64,000 nt of DNA from Gilliamella sp. ESL0405 (GTDB lineage Bacteria > Pseudomonadota > Gammaproteobacteria > Enterobacterales > Orbaceae). Below the pieces are notes generated by a model that saw only the letters and a list, made by a program, of their open reading frames with translations, was not told the origin of the DNA and did not search any database. Location: NCBI RefSeq assembly GCF_019469205.1, contig NZ_CP048265.1, positions 1,798,001 through 1,862,000 of the forward strand, read 5' to 3'. Below, piece after piece: positions 1 to 8,307 of the stretch. Each line of letters starts with the position of its first letter. Within the stretch, counting starts at the first letter, position 1. A program made the position numbers and the translations under genes.

Positions 1-156
1 ACCAATGGTGTAAAACCATTGTTCTCCCTCCATTTGATAACGTCCGTCGGCCTGATTTTGAAGTGCATTCAAGCTTAGCTCAGCGCTCGATAATATTGTG
101 TATAATGTATCTGGTAAAGTGGCTAACTTTAGATTGTTTAAGTGACCGGCAATCAT
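1..156 (-). CDS. nanQ: NanQ/YhcH-family anomerase, N-terminal part
   Basis: The 5' end of a leftward gene runs off the window edge; 52 codons are visible. The start is the ATG whose upstream AAGGAG lies 7 bases away. The peptide begins MIAGHLNNLKLATLP and continues with a GRYQMEGE segment, which matches the start of the YhcH/YjgK/YiaL (DUF386) family. The E. coli member NanQ opens or interconverts anomers of N-acetylneuraminate; other members act on related cyclic sugar acids. It is the last visible gene of the leftward catabolic operon, 76 bases after the sialidase-like gene, so it probably handles the anomer of the substrate imported or released by its neighbours. Family assignment is fairly secure; the exact sugar is not known. 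Confidence 0.75.
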   Translation of the reverse strand, partial: MIAGHLNNLKLATLPDTLYTILSSAELSLNALQNQADGRYQMEGEQWFYTIG

Positions 157-232
157 CTTTCATCTCCTTATACTGCATTATTCTACAGTGTCAAAATGTT
201 GCGCACCTATCATGCGATAAGTGCACAAGCGG

Positions 233-1417
233 TTAGTTGAAATTTTTAACCCAATTTTCATCAATCACAACATATTTAATAGCCATACGAAAATAGGTAT
301 AAGCAATATGTAATTTACCGTCTGAACTTTGCTTAATAGTGGGATAAGAAAATTCACGATTTAAGCTATCTTTAGAATTATTTGTCATGCAGTAACCGTC
401 GCCTTCATCCAGATGCCGGATATAAGGCCAAGTTTCACCATTATCCATTGAAATTGCTAATGACATAGGTGCTCGTGGTGCGCCCCAAAAAGCATTTTTT
501 TGCCCGTCAATAATTTCGGCCTCTTTTTTATTGGCACAACTTTCATCTTCAATTTCATCATAAAGTGATATACGCCTTGCAATTGCATCTTTAGCACTCG
601 ATTGATTAAACACTAAGGCAATATGCCCGTTATTTAAAACGGTGGCTTGAATGGAGGAGTTATTATTAGGTAAATTGGTGGCTATTGGTGTAGACCAATG
701 ATATCCGCCATCGGTCGATCGGCAAGCATAAATATTATCTGCCCAACGACTGCGGAAAAGCGCATACAAACTGTTGTCTTTCAATAATAAAATATTCATA
801 TGCACACAGCCTAAACTATTGGGCACATCAACATTAAGCCAAGTTTTCCCGTTATCTTTAGAGATCATCACACCACTTGTATCATAGCTTCCTACCCATT
901 TTTCACCGGGTTTTGCAATACAGTAAAACACCGGTAATAACCAATCCCCGTTTGGCATTACCGTAATAGGCTGACGAATAAAAATACCTTTATTGGGATC
1001 TTCCAGTAACGTTTTAATTGGTCCCCAAGTTTCACCAAAATCATGCGATTGACGATATCGTACAATTGCCGTATCTTGATTGCCGGCGATTTGCGCGGTA
1101 TACAGTAGCCACAATACATTATCCGGAGCCAGAAAAAACAGTGGGTTTTGTTCTGATCTTGTTGCGTCATTGGAAAGCTTGACCGCTTTAGTCCAAGTTT
1201 GACTGCCCTTTTTTAGTCTTGAATAATAAGCGGAAATATCAGCTATCCCCTCTTGCGTACCGCCAAACCAAGTACAAAGTAGATCACCATTTGGTAATGG
1301 TAGTAAATTAGCCGCATGGTTTTGTACACATTCGGTTGGTAGAAATGCCTCAATTCGGGCACTATCATTTTTATTAATACTCAATCTGCCGCTGCAGTCC
1401 GGTTTAATTTGGGTCAT
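233..1417 (-). CDS. Sialidase-fold (BNR/Asp-box) protein, cytosolic
   Basis: The 394-residue protein carries four Asp-box motifs of the S-x-D-x-G-x-T/H-W type at about residues 124-131 (SHDFGETW), 186-193 (SKDNGKTW), 234-241 (STDGGYHW) and 323-330 (SMDNGETW), the hallmark of six-bladed sialidase propellers (BNR_2 type). There is no signal peptide or lipobox, so it should act in the cytoplasm, unlike classical secreted sialidases. A GGGAG sits 8 bases before the start. It lies 28 bases downstream of the symporter gene and upstream of nanQ. It could be a glycosidase acting on an imported oligosaccharide, or a lactonase or mutarotase-like enzyme for a keto-sugar acid. The fold is well supported by the motifs; the reaction is inference. 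Confidence 0.75.
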   Translation of the reverse strand: MTQIKPDCSGRLSINKNDSARIEAFLPTECVQNHAANLLPLPNGDLLCTWFGGTQEGIADISAYYSRLKKGSQTWTKAVKLSNDATRSEQNPLFFLAPDNVLWLLYTAQIAGNQDTAIVRYRQSHDFGETWGPIKTLLEDPNKGIFIRQPITVMPNGDWLLPVFYCIAKPGEKWVGSYDTSGVMISKDNGKTWLNVDVPNSLGCVHMNILLLKDNSLYALFRSRWADNIYACRSTDGGYHWSTPIATNLPNNNSSIQATVLNNGHIALVFNQSSAKDAIARRISLYDEIEDESCANKKEAEIIDGQKNAFWGAPRAPMSLAISMDNGETWPYIRHLDEGDGYCMTNNSKDSLNREFSYPTIKQSSDGKLHIAYTYFRMAIKYVVIDENWVKNFN

Positions 1418-1445
1418 GAGGTAATCTCCCTATAAACAATCAACA

Positions 1446-2834
1446 TTATTTTTTAGATTTAACAAAAGGGCTAATTAAACATTTGTCTAACAGCATGATT
1501 ACAGCAGGCGAAAGAAGCGCAATATACATGTTATTCACGCCTAATGGATCGCCTAAGTAAAACCAAACCGATGTAATAATAGCCGCCCCAATCAAGGCCA
1601 TATTTGCTGCTCGGGTACTATTTAAAAAAGGTAAATAGAAAGCAATCATTGCCACAATAGTGATTGATAGCCGAATAGCACGAGTAAAAAATGAAAGCTT
1701 TAACACTTCCGGAAATGCCAGTACTAACAGCAAAGGAGCGAAACCAACGAAAACCGAAATCACTTTGGTTGCTTTAAACTCTTTTTCTTGTGAAGGTTTG
1801 AAGTATGGCACATAAAAATCTTTAACAATCAGTGAGGCAATCGCTAAAGCAACGGTACTGACGCTAATAAAAATTGAAGCGACTAAAGAAGTGGTAATCA
1901 CACCGGCCATAAATGGATTCATATCCTGTATAAACACCGGTAAAGCATATAAGCTATTTATATCCGGATGAAGAAATTTGGCACAAACTCCAATTACCGC
2001 AATAGCTATAGCAATAGGCAGGCAGAAGAAGAAAGCATACCAGCAAGCACGTTTTGCCGATTTGGCATCTTTCGTTGACGAGATAGCTTGAATCACAAAT
2101 TGAGTACAAAAGATCGAGCCAATAGTACCGATTAACCAAGCAAAAATAGTACTGGCACCGATTGAACCGTCCCAAGTCCAGTAGTGTGGCGGCATCTGTT
2201 CAATCATGGGTGATATACCACCGGTTAAATACAATGCCGTTGCTAAAATAAATAACACCCCAAAATATTTCACGGCACTATGGATGATAGTGACATAAGC
2301 CACCCCTTTGAGTCCCCCGAAAGCAAAATAGAATGTGCTGACAACAGCGGTAATAAAAGCGGCAACCGGTAACGAAATTTGCAGCACGGTTGAAATCGCT
2401 GCCGCACCGCTTATATAGTTACCCACATTAACCAATAGCAGAGCATAAATCATAATGATCGAAATAAGATTTTTAGTTGAATGCCCATATTTTTGAGCAA
2501 TGGCTGCTGAAATAGTGATTTCCCCAGTGTTGTAAATCTTTTTAACTAATAACAGACCAAACAGCGGAAAACCAATTGCGGCGCCAATCACTGACCATGA
2601 CGCGGCAATCCCATTATCAAAAGCTGATTGCGCAGTACCTATAGTCGACTTAGCGCCAATATATTCGGTCATTAATAAAACACCGACAACGATTGCAGGT
2701 ACCGCACGCGATCCTTCCATAAAATCACTATTATTTTTACTTCTTAAAAAATAGGTCATTGCAGAAGTAGCTAAAATATAAATCACCACAATACTTATAA
2801 TAATGATTGTGTCCATTGTTCCAAAGTAATGCAT
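1446..2834 (-). CDS. Sodium:solute symporter (SSS) family transporter
   Basis: A 462-residue, highly hydrophobic protein with about 13 predicted membrane segments and the SSS-family signature in the first third (IGAKSTIGTAQSAF, then GLLLVKKIYNTGEITISAAIAQKYG). SSS proteins drive sodium-coupled uptake of sugars, sialic acids, proline or pantothenate across the inner membrane. An AAGGTG precedes the start; an internal ATG six codons later is possible but has no better ribosome site. It sits between the aldolase-like and sialidase-like genes in the same leftward operon, so it is the likely importer of this pathway's substrate. The family is secure; the substrate is inferred only from context and may be a sialic-acid-like or other sugar acid. 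Confidence 0.85.
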   Translation of the reverse strand: MHYFGTMDTIIIISIVVIYILATSAMTYFLRSKNNSDFMEGSRAVPAIVVGVLLMTEYIGAKSTIGTAQSAFDNGIAASWSVIGAAIGFPLFGLLLVKKIYNTGEITISAAIAQKYGHSTKNLISIIMIYALLLVNVGNYISGAAAISTVLQISLPVAAFITAVVSTFYFAFGGLKGVAYVTIIHSAVKYFGVLFILATALYLTGGISPMIEQMPPHYWTWDGSIGASTIFAWLIGTIGSIFCTQFVIQAISSTKDAKSAKRACWYAFFFCLPIAIAIAVIGVCAKFLHPDINSLYALPVFIQDMNPFMAGVITTSLVASIFISVSTVALAIASLIVKDFYVPYFKPSQEKEFKATKVISVFVGFAPLLLVLAFPEVLKLSFFTRAIRLSITIVAMIAFYLPFLNSTRAANMALIGAAIITSVWFYLGDPLGVNNMYIALLSPAVIMLLDKCLISPFVKSKK

Positions 2835-2875
2835 AAATCACCTTCTTTACTTTATCAGTGCATGTTAAATAGTTA

Positions 2876-3754
2876 TTACAATCGCTTCACAAGATCGTTA
2901 ATTGTGGCAATATCAGAATCAGAAAATAGGATTGGATAACGGCTTTCTCCCACCTGCTCGCCCATTAATGACAACGCTTTTTTGACAGCAGCCGGCGAAA
3001 ATACCGTGGCATAAAGACGCTGCCGCAAATCACCGACCAACTCTTGCGCCGCTTTGGCGTGGTCAAGATCACCGGCTTTAAAGTGTTGCCAAATCGCCTG
3101 TATATGTTCCGGTACGACATTGGCAAGGCCTGAGATAGAGCCAACGGCTCCGCCAACAAAACCTTGATAAATTAAAGAGTCGGGTCCAGTTAACACATCA
3201 AACCCTTCAAATTGTTTGGCTATATCAATAAACCCTTGCAAACTTTCAATACTGCCCGCACTGTCTTTGATACCCCAAATATTCGGATGTTCTGCCAGTA
3301 TGGCGGCGGTTTGCGGTTCGATTTTGTTGCCCGTTCGAGCGGGAATGTTGTACAAATAAATCGGTACGGTTAATGCATCGGCGACTTTGGTATAGTGGTC
3401 AATTAGCTCTTGTTGTTTTAATGGAATAAAATATGGGGCAATGACCGACACGGCATCTACGCCTAATTTCGCGATCTGTTTACCCAATTTTATTGTTTCC
3501 TGACTTGAGATCTCACCTATATGCGCCATGACTGGGAAGCGCCCGGCAACTTCATCAACACAAACTTCAGCAACTTTGATTTTTTCTTGCTGAGTTAAAA
3601 CGAAAAATTCGCCATTGGTACCGTTACAAAAAATACTATTTCCATGGTGTAATTGGCGCTTAACTTGTTTACGCATCCGACTGGGGCAAAAATTGCCGTT
3701 ATCATCAAACGTTGTCACAATAGCGGTTAAGATTCCTTCTATTTTTTTACTCAT
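2876..3754 (-). CDS. DapA/NanA-superfamily aldolase
   Basis: A 292-residue class I aldolase/lyase of the dihydrodipicolinate synthase/N-acetylneuraminate lyase superfamily. Visible landmarks are GTNGE at residues 45-49 (the GTTGE/GSTGE carboxylate-binding loop), YNIPARTG from Tyr135, and the Schiff-base lysine Lys163 in WGIKDSAG. The sequence after the lysine (DSAGS) is neither the KQTSG of E. coli NanA nor the KEATG of DapA, so it is probably a paralogue cleaving or forming a 2-keto-3-deoxy sugar acid to pyruvate plus an aldehyde. An AGGAG lies 8 bases before the ATG. Its neighbours are a symporter downstream and an alcohol dehydrogenase upstream that could reduce an aldehyde product. Superfamily secure, substrate unknown. 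Confidence 0.85.
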   Translation of the reverse strand: MSKKIEGILTAIVTTFDDNGNFCPSRMRKQVKRQLHHGNSIFCNGTNGEFFVLTQQEKIKVAEVCVDEVAGRFPVMAHIGEISSQETIKLGKQIAKLGVDAVSVIAPYFIPLKQQELIDHYTKVADALTVPIYLYNIPARTGNKIEPQTAAILAEHPNIWGIKDSAGSIESLQGFIDIAKQFEGFDVLTGPDSLIYQGFVGGAVGSISGLANVVPEHIQAIWQHFKAGDLDHAKAAQELVGDLRQRLYATVFSPAAVKKALSLMGEQVGESRYPILFSDSDIATINDLVKRL

Positions 3755-3779
3755 GTTAATTACTCCTGCTTAAAAGTTT

Positions 3780-4916
3780 TTATAAAAGCGATTGATAGAT
3801 AGCCAATACGTCTTGCTCGGTAATGGGTTTGGGGACATTGTTCATTAACCGTTTTACATTAAGTGCGTTATCAACGAGGTAAGGGAGGTCATGGCTTGAA
3901 ATGTTTAATTGCTGTAATTTAGTCGGCAATCCAAGCCGAACAATTAATTGGCTGAAATAGTCAACTAAAGCATAGGATTTTTCTTCTGTAGTCAGTGCCA
4001 ACTGCGCATCGGGTAATAAATCGTAAGCTAAGGCAAATTTATCGACAACCGCATCACGCACAAAAGCCATGCAAGGCACAAGTAATATGGCATTTGCCAC
4101 GCCATGGGCAATATGATATTTGCCACCTAGTGGGTAGGACATTGCATGAACTAAATGGGTACCGGCATGAGCAATAGCTGCACCACCATAATAAGATGCC
4201 CAAAGCATGTTGAGCCTTGCGCCAAAATTATCTTTATTCACAACCGACTTTTCGATAGCGGCAAACAATTTTGACAAACCTAGCATCGCATAATTATCAC
4301 TGACGGCATTGGACAAGTTAGAGGTTAAACACTCAATTAAATGGCACAATGCATCAACACCAGTTGAAGCGGCAACCATTTTGGGCATTGAGCTAGTTAG
4401 TTCGGGGGCTAAACAGACATAATCGGGTAGCATTACCGATGAAATAATACCTTGTTTGGTGGCTTTTTCAGGTATGGCTAAAATAGCGTTAGGCGTCGCT
4501 TCAGATCCGGTACCGGCAGTAGTTGGAATCAACAATGATGCACAACGCCTTAGCGGTTGCACCCCGTCTAATAGCTGCTTCAAGGTCAAATTGTTATTTG
4601 CTACAGTTAAAACTGACACCAATTTAGCCACATCAAGAACACTGCCACCACCCACACCTATTACAAAATCCGCAACAGGAAGCGATAATTTTGCTAAAAC
4701 GTTGGCAACATCATGTTGGCTGGGCTCTGGCGGGATATCATCAATGCAGGTTACAACCGGTACGATTGTCTTAATTGTTGCAAGCAAAGAGGATACTTGG
4801 GGTAAATTAATGACATTTTTATCGGTAATAAAGACAACATGATGATGTGCTTTAAATAACCAATGAAGATCGTTTAAAACCCCCTGCCCACTTAAAATTG
4901 TACTATTTATGTGCAT
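3780..4916 (-). CDS. Iron-containing alcohol dehydrogenase
   Basis: A 378-residue group III (Fe-ADH) dehydrogenase. It has the NAD(P)-binding GGGSVLD at about residues 89-95, TTAGTGSE at 132-139, and plausible metal ligands Asp188, His192, His257 and His271 (GVDALCH, HLVHAMS, KYHIAH). These enzymes interconvert aldehydes and alcohols using divalent iron. The open frame extends 21 codons further upstream, but the ATG chosen here has a GGGAG six bases away and starts at the conserved N terminus, so the extension is unlikely to be translated. It is the first gene of the leftward operon, facing the DUF1537 kinase across a palindrome-rich promoter region. It probably reduces or oxidises an intermediate made by the neighbouring aldolase. 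Confidence 0.85.
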   Translation of the reverse strand: MHINSTILSGQGVLNDLHWLFKAHHHVVFITDKNVINLPQVSSLLATIKTIVPVVTCIDDIPPEPSQHDVANVLAKLSLPVADFVIGVGGGSVLDVAKLVSVLTVANNNLTLKQLLDGVQPLRRCASLLIPTTAGTGSEATPNAILAIPEKATKQGIISSVMLPDYVCLAPELTSSMPKMVAASTGVDALCHLIECLTSNLSNAVSDNYAMLGLSKLFAAIEKSVVNKDNFGARLNMLWASYYGGAAIAHAGTHLVHAMSYPLGGKYHIAHGVANAILLVPCMAFVRDAVVDKFALAYDLLPDAQLALTTEEKSYALVDYFSQLIVRLGLPTKLQQLNISSHDLPYLVDNALNVKRLMNNVPKPITEQDVLAIYQSLL

Positions 4917-4951
4917 AATTCGCTCCCAAAACACAAAATAAAATGAAACAT

Positions 4952-4970
4952 TTAAATCACATTGATTTAA
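4952..4970. promoter_or_regulatory. Palindrome upstream of Fe-ADH gene, possible operator
   Basis: TTAAATCA and TGATTTAA form a perfect 8-bp inverted repeat around CAT, 36 bases upstream of the leftward start codon. It is a candidate binding site for the DeoR-family regulator encoded at 7452 or for a global regulator. No further copies were searched for. Confidence 0.4.
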
Positions 4971-5002
4971 TTTAATCATTTAATATTATTTTATGTGCTA
5001 AT

Positions 5003-5045
5003 TTTGATCAAACTTAATATTTAAAATTGGGATCATGATCACAAT
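5003..5045. promoter_or_regulatory. Two palindromes in the divergent promoter region
   Basis: TTTGATCAAA (5003-5012) is a perfect 10-bp palindrome, and ATTGGGATCATGATCACAAT (5026-5045) is a 20-bp palindrome with one mismatched pair. Both share a GATC-centred core and lie midway between the two divergent operons, the expected place for operators controlling both. DeoR-family repressors often bind such repeats; the assignment is inference. Confidence 0.45.
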
Positions 5046-5101
5046 ACAATTAAAATGATTACATTCAATCAAAATGTTAGTGTTTTTTAATTGGAAATCG
5101 G

Positions 5102-5107
5102 TATAAT
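5102..5107 (+). promoter_or_regulatory. Putative -10 box for the kinase operon
   Basis: A perfect TATAAT lies 36 bases before the kinase start codon. No good -35 is visible at the usual distance, which fits a promoter that needs an activator or is modulated by the palindromes just upstream. Confidence 0.4.
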
Positions 5108-5143
5108 TGCAGAAATGACAGATTTTATGATTGGAAATAATCA

Positions 5144-6427
5144 ATGGTTAGATTAATTATTGCTGATGATTTCACCGGATCCAATGATGCCGGTGTGCAA
5201 CTGGTCAATAAGGGAGTAACGGTAAATGTCGTTTTTGATTGGCAAAATGCTGACTTAGCAAATTCTTTCACACTAAACCTCGGCCAAGACGATAACAACG
5301 CGGTCATTGTGGTCAATTCAGAAACTCGTTCAACCTCAGTGATTGAAACCAAAGCAAGAATAAAAAAAGTGTTAGAAAACTTTTCCCACTTTAAACCAAT
5401 TTATAAAAAAATAGACTCTACTTTACGTGGCAATATTGGTACTGAAATTGAAACATTATTAGACCATAGTGAATACCAAGCAGCACTAGTTATACCTGCT
5501 TTTCCGAAGATGAATCGTATCGTCAAAAATGGGCTATGTTATGTTAACGGCGTTGAGTTACAAAACACCGAATTTGCAACCGATCCAAAAACACCAGTGC
5601 TATCTTCAAACGTAAAAAATAACATTGACCAGCAAACACGCCTTTTATCTGCACAAATTAATTTAGAAACATTGAGAAATAATCAGCTAAAACAGACGAT
5701 TGAAAATTTAATCTCTGCAGGTTATAAAATTCTGATAGTAGATAGTGAAACAGACAACGATTTACAGTTGATTTTAGGGCAGTTAAAGCCACTGCTTGAT
5801 AAGCTATTATTAGTTGGTTCGGCCGGTTTGCTGGATTTTATGCCCAAAGCAAAAGAAGAAAACAAACAGCAAAAAACTAAAACCAGCAACGCACCACTTT
5901 TAGTTATTGCCGGTTCAATGAGCGAAATGACTCAACAGCAGATAAGTTACGCAATGGAGAATGGTGGCAGTAATTGGAGACTTTTTACTATCAACATAAT
6001 TGATTTACTCAACCACTCTATTTCTCACCAATTAACACCTTACCAGACCCAGATTCAAGCAAGCTTAGACTCAGGTCATCACTGTATTGTCAGAACTTGC
6101 GCCAGTTATCGTGATCGGTTTGCAATTGATCTGCATTGCCAGCACTACAATCTATCGCGGATGGAGCTTGGTGAAAAGATCGCTACGGCTTTAGGCCAGT
6201 TAGTTAACCAATTAAAGTTTGATAATCTATTTTTAACCGGTGGCGATGTGGCAATATCTGTAGCGAAATCTTTAGGTGCTAAAGGTTTCACCATAGAGGG
6301 AGAAGTCTGCCATGGCGTTCCCTATGGCAGATTGATTAGCCAACCCCCACTGCCCTACCGAGTATTTACCAAAGCAGGCGGCTTTGGCGCTAAAAATATT
6401 TTATTGAAATCATTAGCATTTATTTAA
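5144..6427 (+). CDS. DUF1537 four-carbon acid-sugar kinase
   Basis: A 427-residue member of the DUF1537 family, ATP-dependent kinases that phosphorylate four-carbon acid sugars such as D-threonate, L-threonate or D-erythronate. The N terminus has IIADDFTGSNDAG and KKIDSTLRGNIG (acid-sugar binding). The C-terminal nucleotide-binding domain has LTGGDVAISVAKSLG, GEVCHGVPYG and TKAGGFGAKN, all typical. Only a weak GGAAA precedes the ATG. The next gene, 12 bases on, is PdxA2, the pairing established for D-threonate catabolism (kinase then oxidative decarboxylation to dihydroxyacetone phosphate). DtnK is therefore the closest functional model, but the leftward operon suggests a longer substrate that feeds into this pair. 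Confidence 0.88.
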   Translation: MVRLIIADDFTGSNDAGVQLVNKGVTVNVVFDWQNADLANSFTLNLGQDDNNAVIVVNSETRSTSVIETKARIKKVLENFSHFKPIYKKIDSTLRGNIGTEIETLLDHSEYQAALVIPAFPKMNRIVKNGLCYVNGVELQNTEFATDPKTPVLSSNVKNNIDQQTRLLSAQINLETLRNNQLKQTIENLISAGYKILIVDSETDNDLQLILGQLKPLLDKLLLVGSAGLLDFMPKAKEENKQQKTKTSNAPLLVIAGSMSEMTQQQISYAMENGGSNWRLFTINIIDLLNHSISHQLTPYQTQIQASLDSGHHCIVRTCASYRDRFAIDLHCQHYNLSRMELGEKIATALGQLVNQLKFDNLFLTGGDVAISVAKSLGAKGFTIEGEVCHGVPYGRLISQPPLPYRVFTKAGGFGAKNILLKSLAFI

Positions 6428-6439
6428 AGGAGGAAAATT

Positions 6440-7420
6440 GTGTCAAAAATTATTGCTATCACCATGGGCGATCCAGCCGGAATTGGTCCGGAGATCATCA
6501 TCAAGGCGTTACAATCCGACGTTTTAAAAAACACCCAATCAATTGTTATTGGATCGGTCGATTTGCTAAAAAAACAGTTAAAAATGGGACTATTCAATCA
6601 TGTTATCATCAACCCCATAGAGCAAGTAACTGATGCCAAATTTAGTGCCAACGTGATTAATGTGATTGACATTGCGTTAGCTGACATTCAAGCTCTTAAA
6701 CCGGGAATAATTCAGCCGCAAGCTGGTGATCTGGCATACCGATGTATTAAAAAAGCAACTGAGCTGGCCTTAAATGGTGAGGTATCGGCCATTGCCACCG
6801 CACCTTTAAACAAAGAAGCATTGCACGCAGCCGGTCATATATATCCCGGACATACTGAATTATTAGCTCAATTAACCGATAGTAAAGATGTTGCCATGGT
6901 GTTATACACCGAAGCACTTAAAGTTATTCATGTTACAACACATGTATCATTGCAGAAATTTTTAACGACTTTGAGCAGCCAACGAATTGAAAAAGTGATA
7001 GGCATTGCCAACGATTTTTTGCAAAAAATTGGTATTGATCAGCCTAAAATAGCGGTTGCCGGTGTTAATCCACATGCAGGAGAACATGGCCTATTTGGTG
7101 ATGAAGAGATCAAATTTGTGACGCCGGCTGTCGAGAAAATGCAACAAATTGGCATAAACGTTGTGGGGCCTTGTGCACCTGACACTGTTTTTTTACAAGC
7201 TCATCAAGGGAAGTTTGATATAGTTGTGGCAATGTATCATGATCAAGGACATATTCCACTCAAACTGCTCGGTTTTTATGACGGGGTGAATATTGCAGCC
7301 GGCTTACCCTTTATTCGAACATCCGCTGATCATGGCACAGCTTATGATATTGCTTGGCAAGGTGTTGCTAAAGCAGATAGTATGATAGAATCGATTCGCT
7401 TAGCAGAGCTATTATCTTAA
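6440..7420 (+). CDS. pdxA2: PdxA2 family 4-phospho-acid-sugar dehydrogenase
   Basis: A 326-residue protein of the PdxA family of NAD-dependent oxidative decarboxylases. It opens with ITMGDPAGIGPE and keeps the metal-binding histidine segments GHTELLAQ, MYHDQGHIPLK and TSADHGTAYDIA. The start is GTG, with AGGAGG six bases upstream. In DUF1537-linked operons PdxA2 oxidises D-threonate 4-phosphate (or D-erythronate 4-phosphate) and decarboxylates it to dihydroxyacetone phosphate and CO2. Placement directly after a DUF1537 kinase makes this catabolic role much more likely than pyridoxal biosynthesis. It links the pathway to glycolysis through triose phosphate. Confidence 0.87.
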   Translation: MSKIIAITMGDPAGIGPEIIIKALQSDVLKNTQSIVIGSVDLLKKQLKMGLFNHVIINPIEQVTDAKFSANVINVIDIALADIQALKPGIIQPQAGDLAYRCIKKATELALNGEVSAIATAPLNKEALHAAGHIYPGHTELLAQLTDSKDVAMVLYTEALKVIHVTTHVSLQKFLTTLSSQRIEKVIGIANDFLQKIGIDQPKIAVAGVNPHAGEHGLFGDEEIKFVTPAVEKMQQIGINVVGPCAPDTVFLQAHQGKFDIVVAMYHDQGHIPLKLLGFYDGVNIAAGLPFIRTSADHGTAYDIAWQGVAKADSMIESIRLAELLS

Positions 7421-7451
7421 CGACTGATCGATTAATAATGAGGATTAAACG

Positions 7452-8213
7452 GTGGCAAAATATAATCGACTTGATCAAATCATGGAGTATCTTAAAATTC
7501 ATAATCTGGTGACAGTCGAACAATTAGTTGTGGCAACAGAAGCTTCACCTGCCACAATTCGTCGTGATCTAATTAAATTAGATCAACAAGGCGTAATAAG
7601 CCGTACCCATGGTGGGGTGACCTTAAATAGATTTATTCCTGCGCAACCAACAACTTCTGAAAAGCTACATAAAAGTTTTATCGAAAAACAGCGAATCGCA
7701 AAGACCGCAGCCCAGCTTATTAAAGCTGGAGATTCGATCGCTTTAGATGCCGGCACCACAACTCGTGAAATAGCCAAAAGAATTACCCAAATACCCGTTA
7801 GAGTTATCACTTCTGATCTGCATATTGCTCTTTTTTTGTCAGAGTTTAAGCAGATTGAAGTGACGATTATTGGCGGTAAAATTGATGACAGCAGCCAATC
7901 TTGTATCGGTGAACATGGGCGTTCACTATTGGAGCAAATTAATCCTGATATCGCATTTATTAGTTGTAACTCATGGAGCCTTAATAAAGGCGTTACTGCA
8001 CCAACTGAAGATAAGGCTTTAATTAAATCTAGCTTTGCCGCTAAAGCCGATCGAGTAATATTGGTCGCCGATAGTAGTAAATATAATTGTCACTCGTTAT
8101 TTACTGCTATTGCCCTCAATCGCTTTAGCGATATTATTACAGATAGTCACTTAGATGCTGAAACGAAACATCTTTTACAATCACAGCCGTTTAAGTTGCA
8201 TATTGCAAGTTAA
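7452..8213 (+). CDS. DeoR-family transcriptional regulator
   Basis: A 253-residue DeoR/GlpR-type regulator. The N-terminal helix-turn-helix has the family signature (TVEQLVVATEASPATIRRDLIKLDQQGVISRTHGG, residues ~20-55), followed by a DeoR_C sugar-phosphate sensor domain with the DAGTTT-like motif (ALDAGTTTREIA) and IIGGKIDDSSQSCIG. The start is GTG, preceded by an AGGA. It is the last gene of the rightward operon, 31 bases after pdxA2, and is the natural candidate to repress both divergent operons, with a phosphorylated intermediate as inducer. The regulator family is secure; the effector and sites are inferred. Confidence 0.88.
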   Translation: MAKYNRLDQIMEYLKIHNLVTVEQLVVATEASPATIRRDLIKLDQQGVISRTHGGVTLNRFIPAQPTTSEKLHKSFIEKQRIAKTAAQLIKAGDSIALDAGTTTREIAKRITQIPVRVITSDLHIALFLSEFKQIEVTIIGGKIDDSSQSCIGEHGRSLLEQINPDIAFISCNSWSLNKGVTAPTEDKALIKSSFAAKADRVILVADSSKYNCHSLFTAIALNRFSDIITDSHLDAETKHLLQSQPFKLHIAS

Positions 8214-8307
8214 TAAGATTTTACTTTAATTTCAATGATGCTAAATACAATCATGATAAGCGCCATGCTACCGGTCAAAGAGATTTGTAATTAGCAGTAA
8301 AACTTGA

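Noticed and set aside
2876-3754. Naming the aldolase nanA or dapA
   Set aside because: Active-site context (KDSAGS) fits neither, and the locus lacks nanE and nanK, so no symbol was given.
4456-4842. 128-codon rightward ORF inside the Fe-ADH gene
   Set aside because: Lies antisense within a well-supported conserved gene; a shadow frame.
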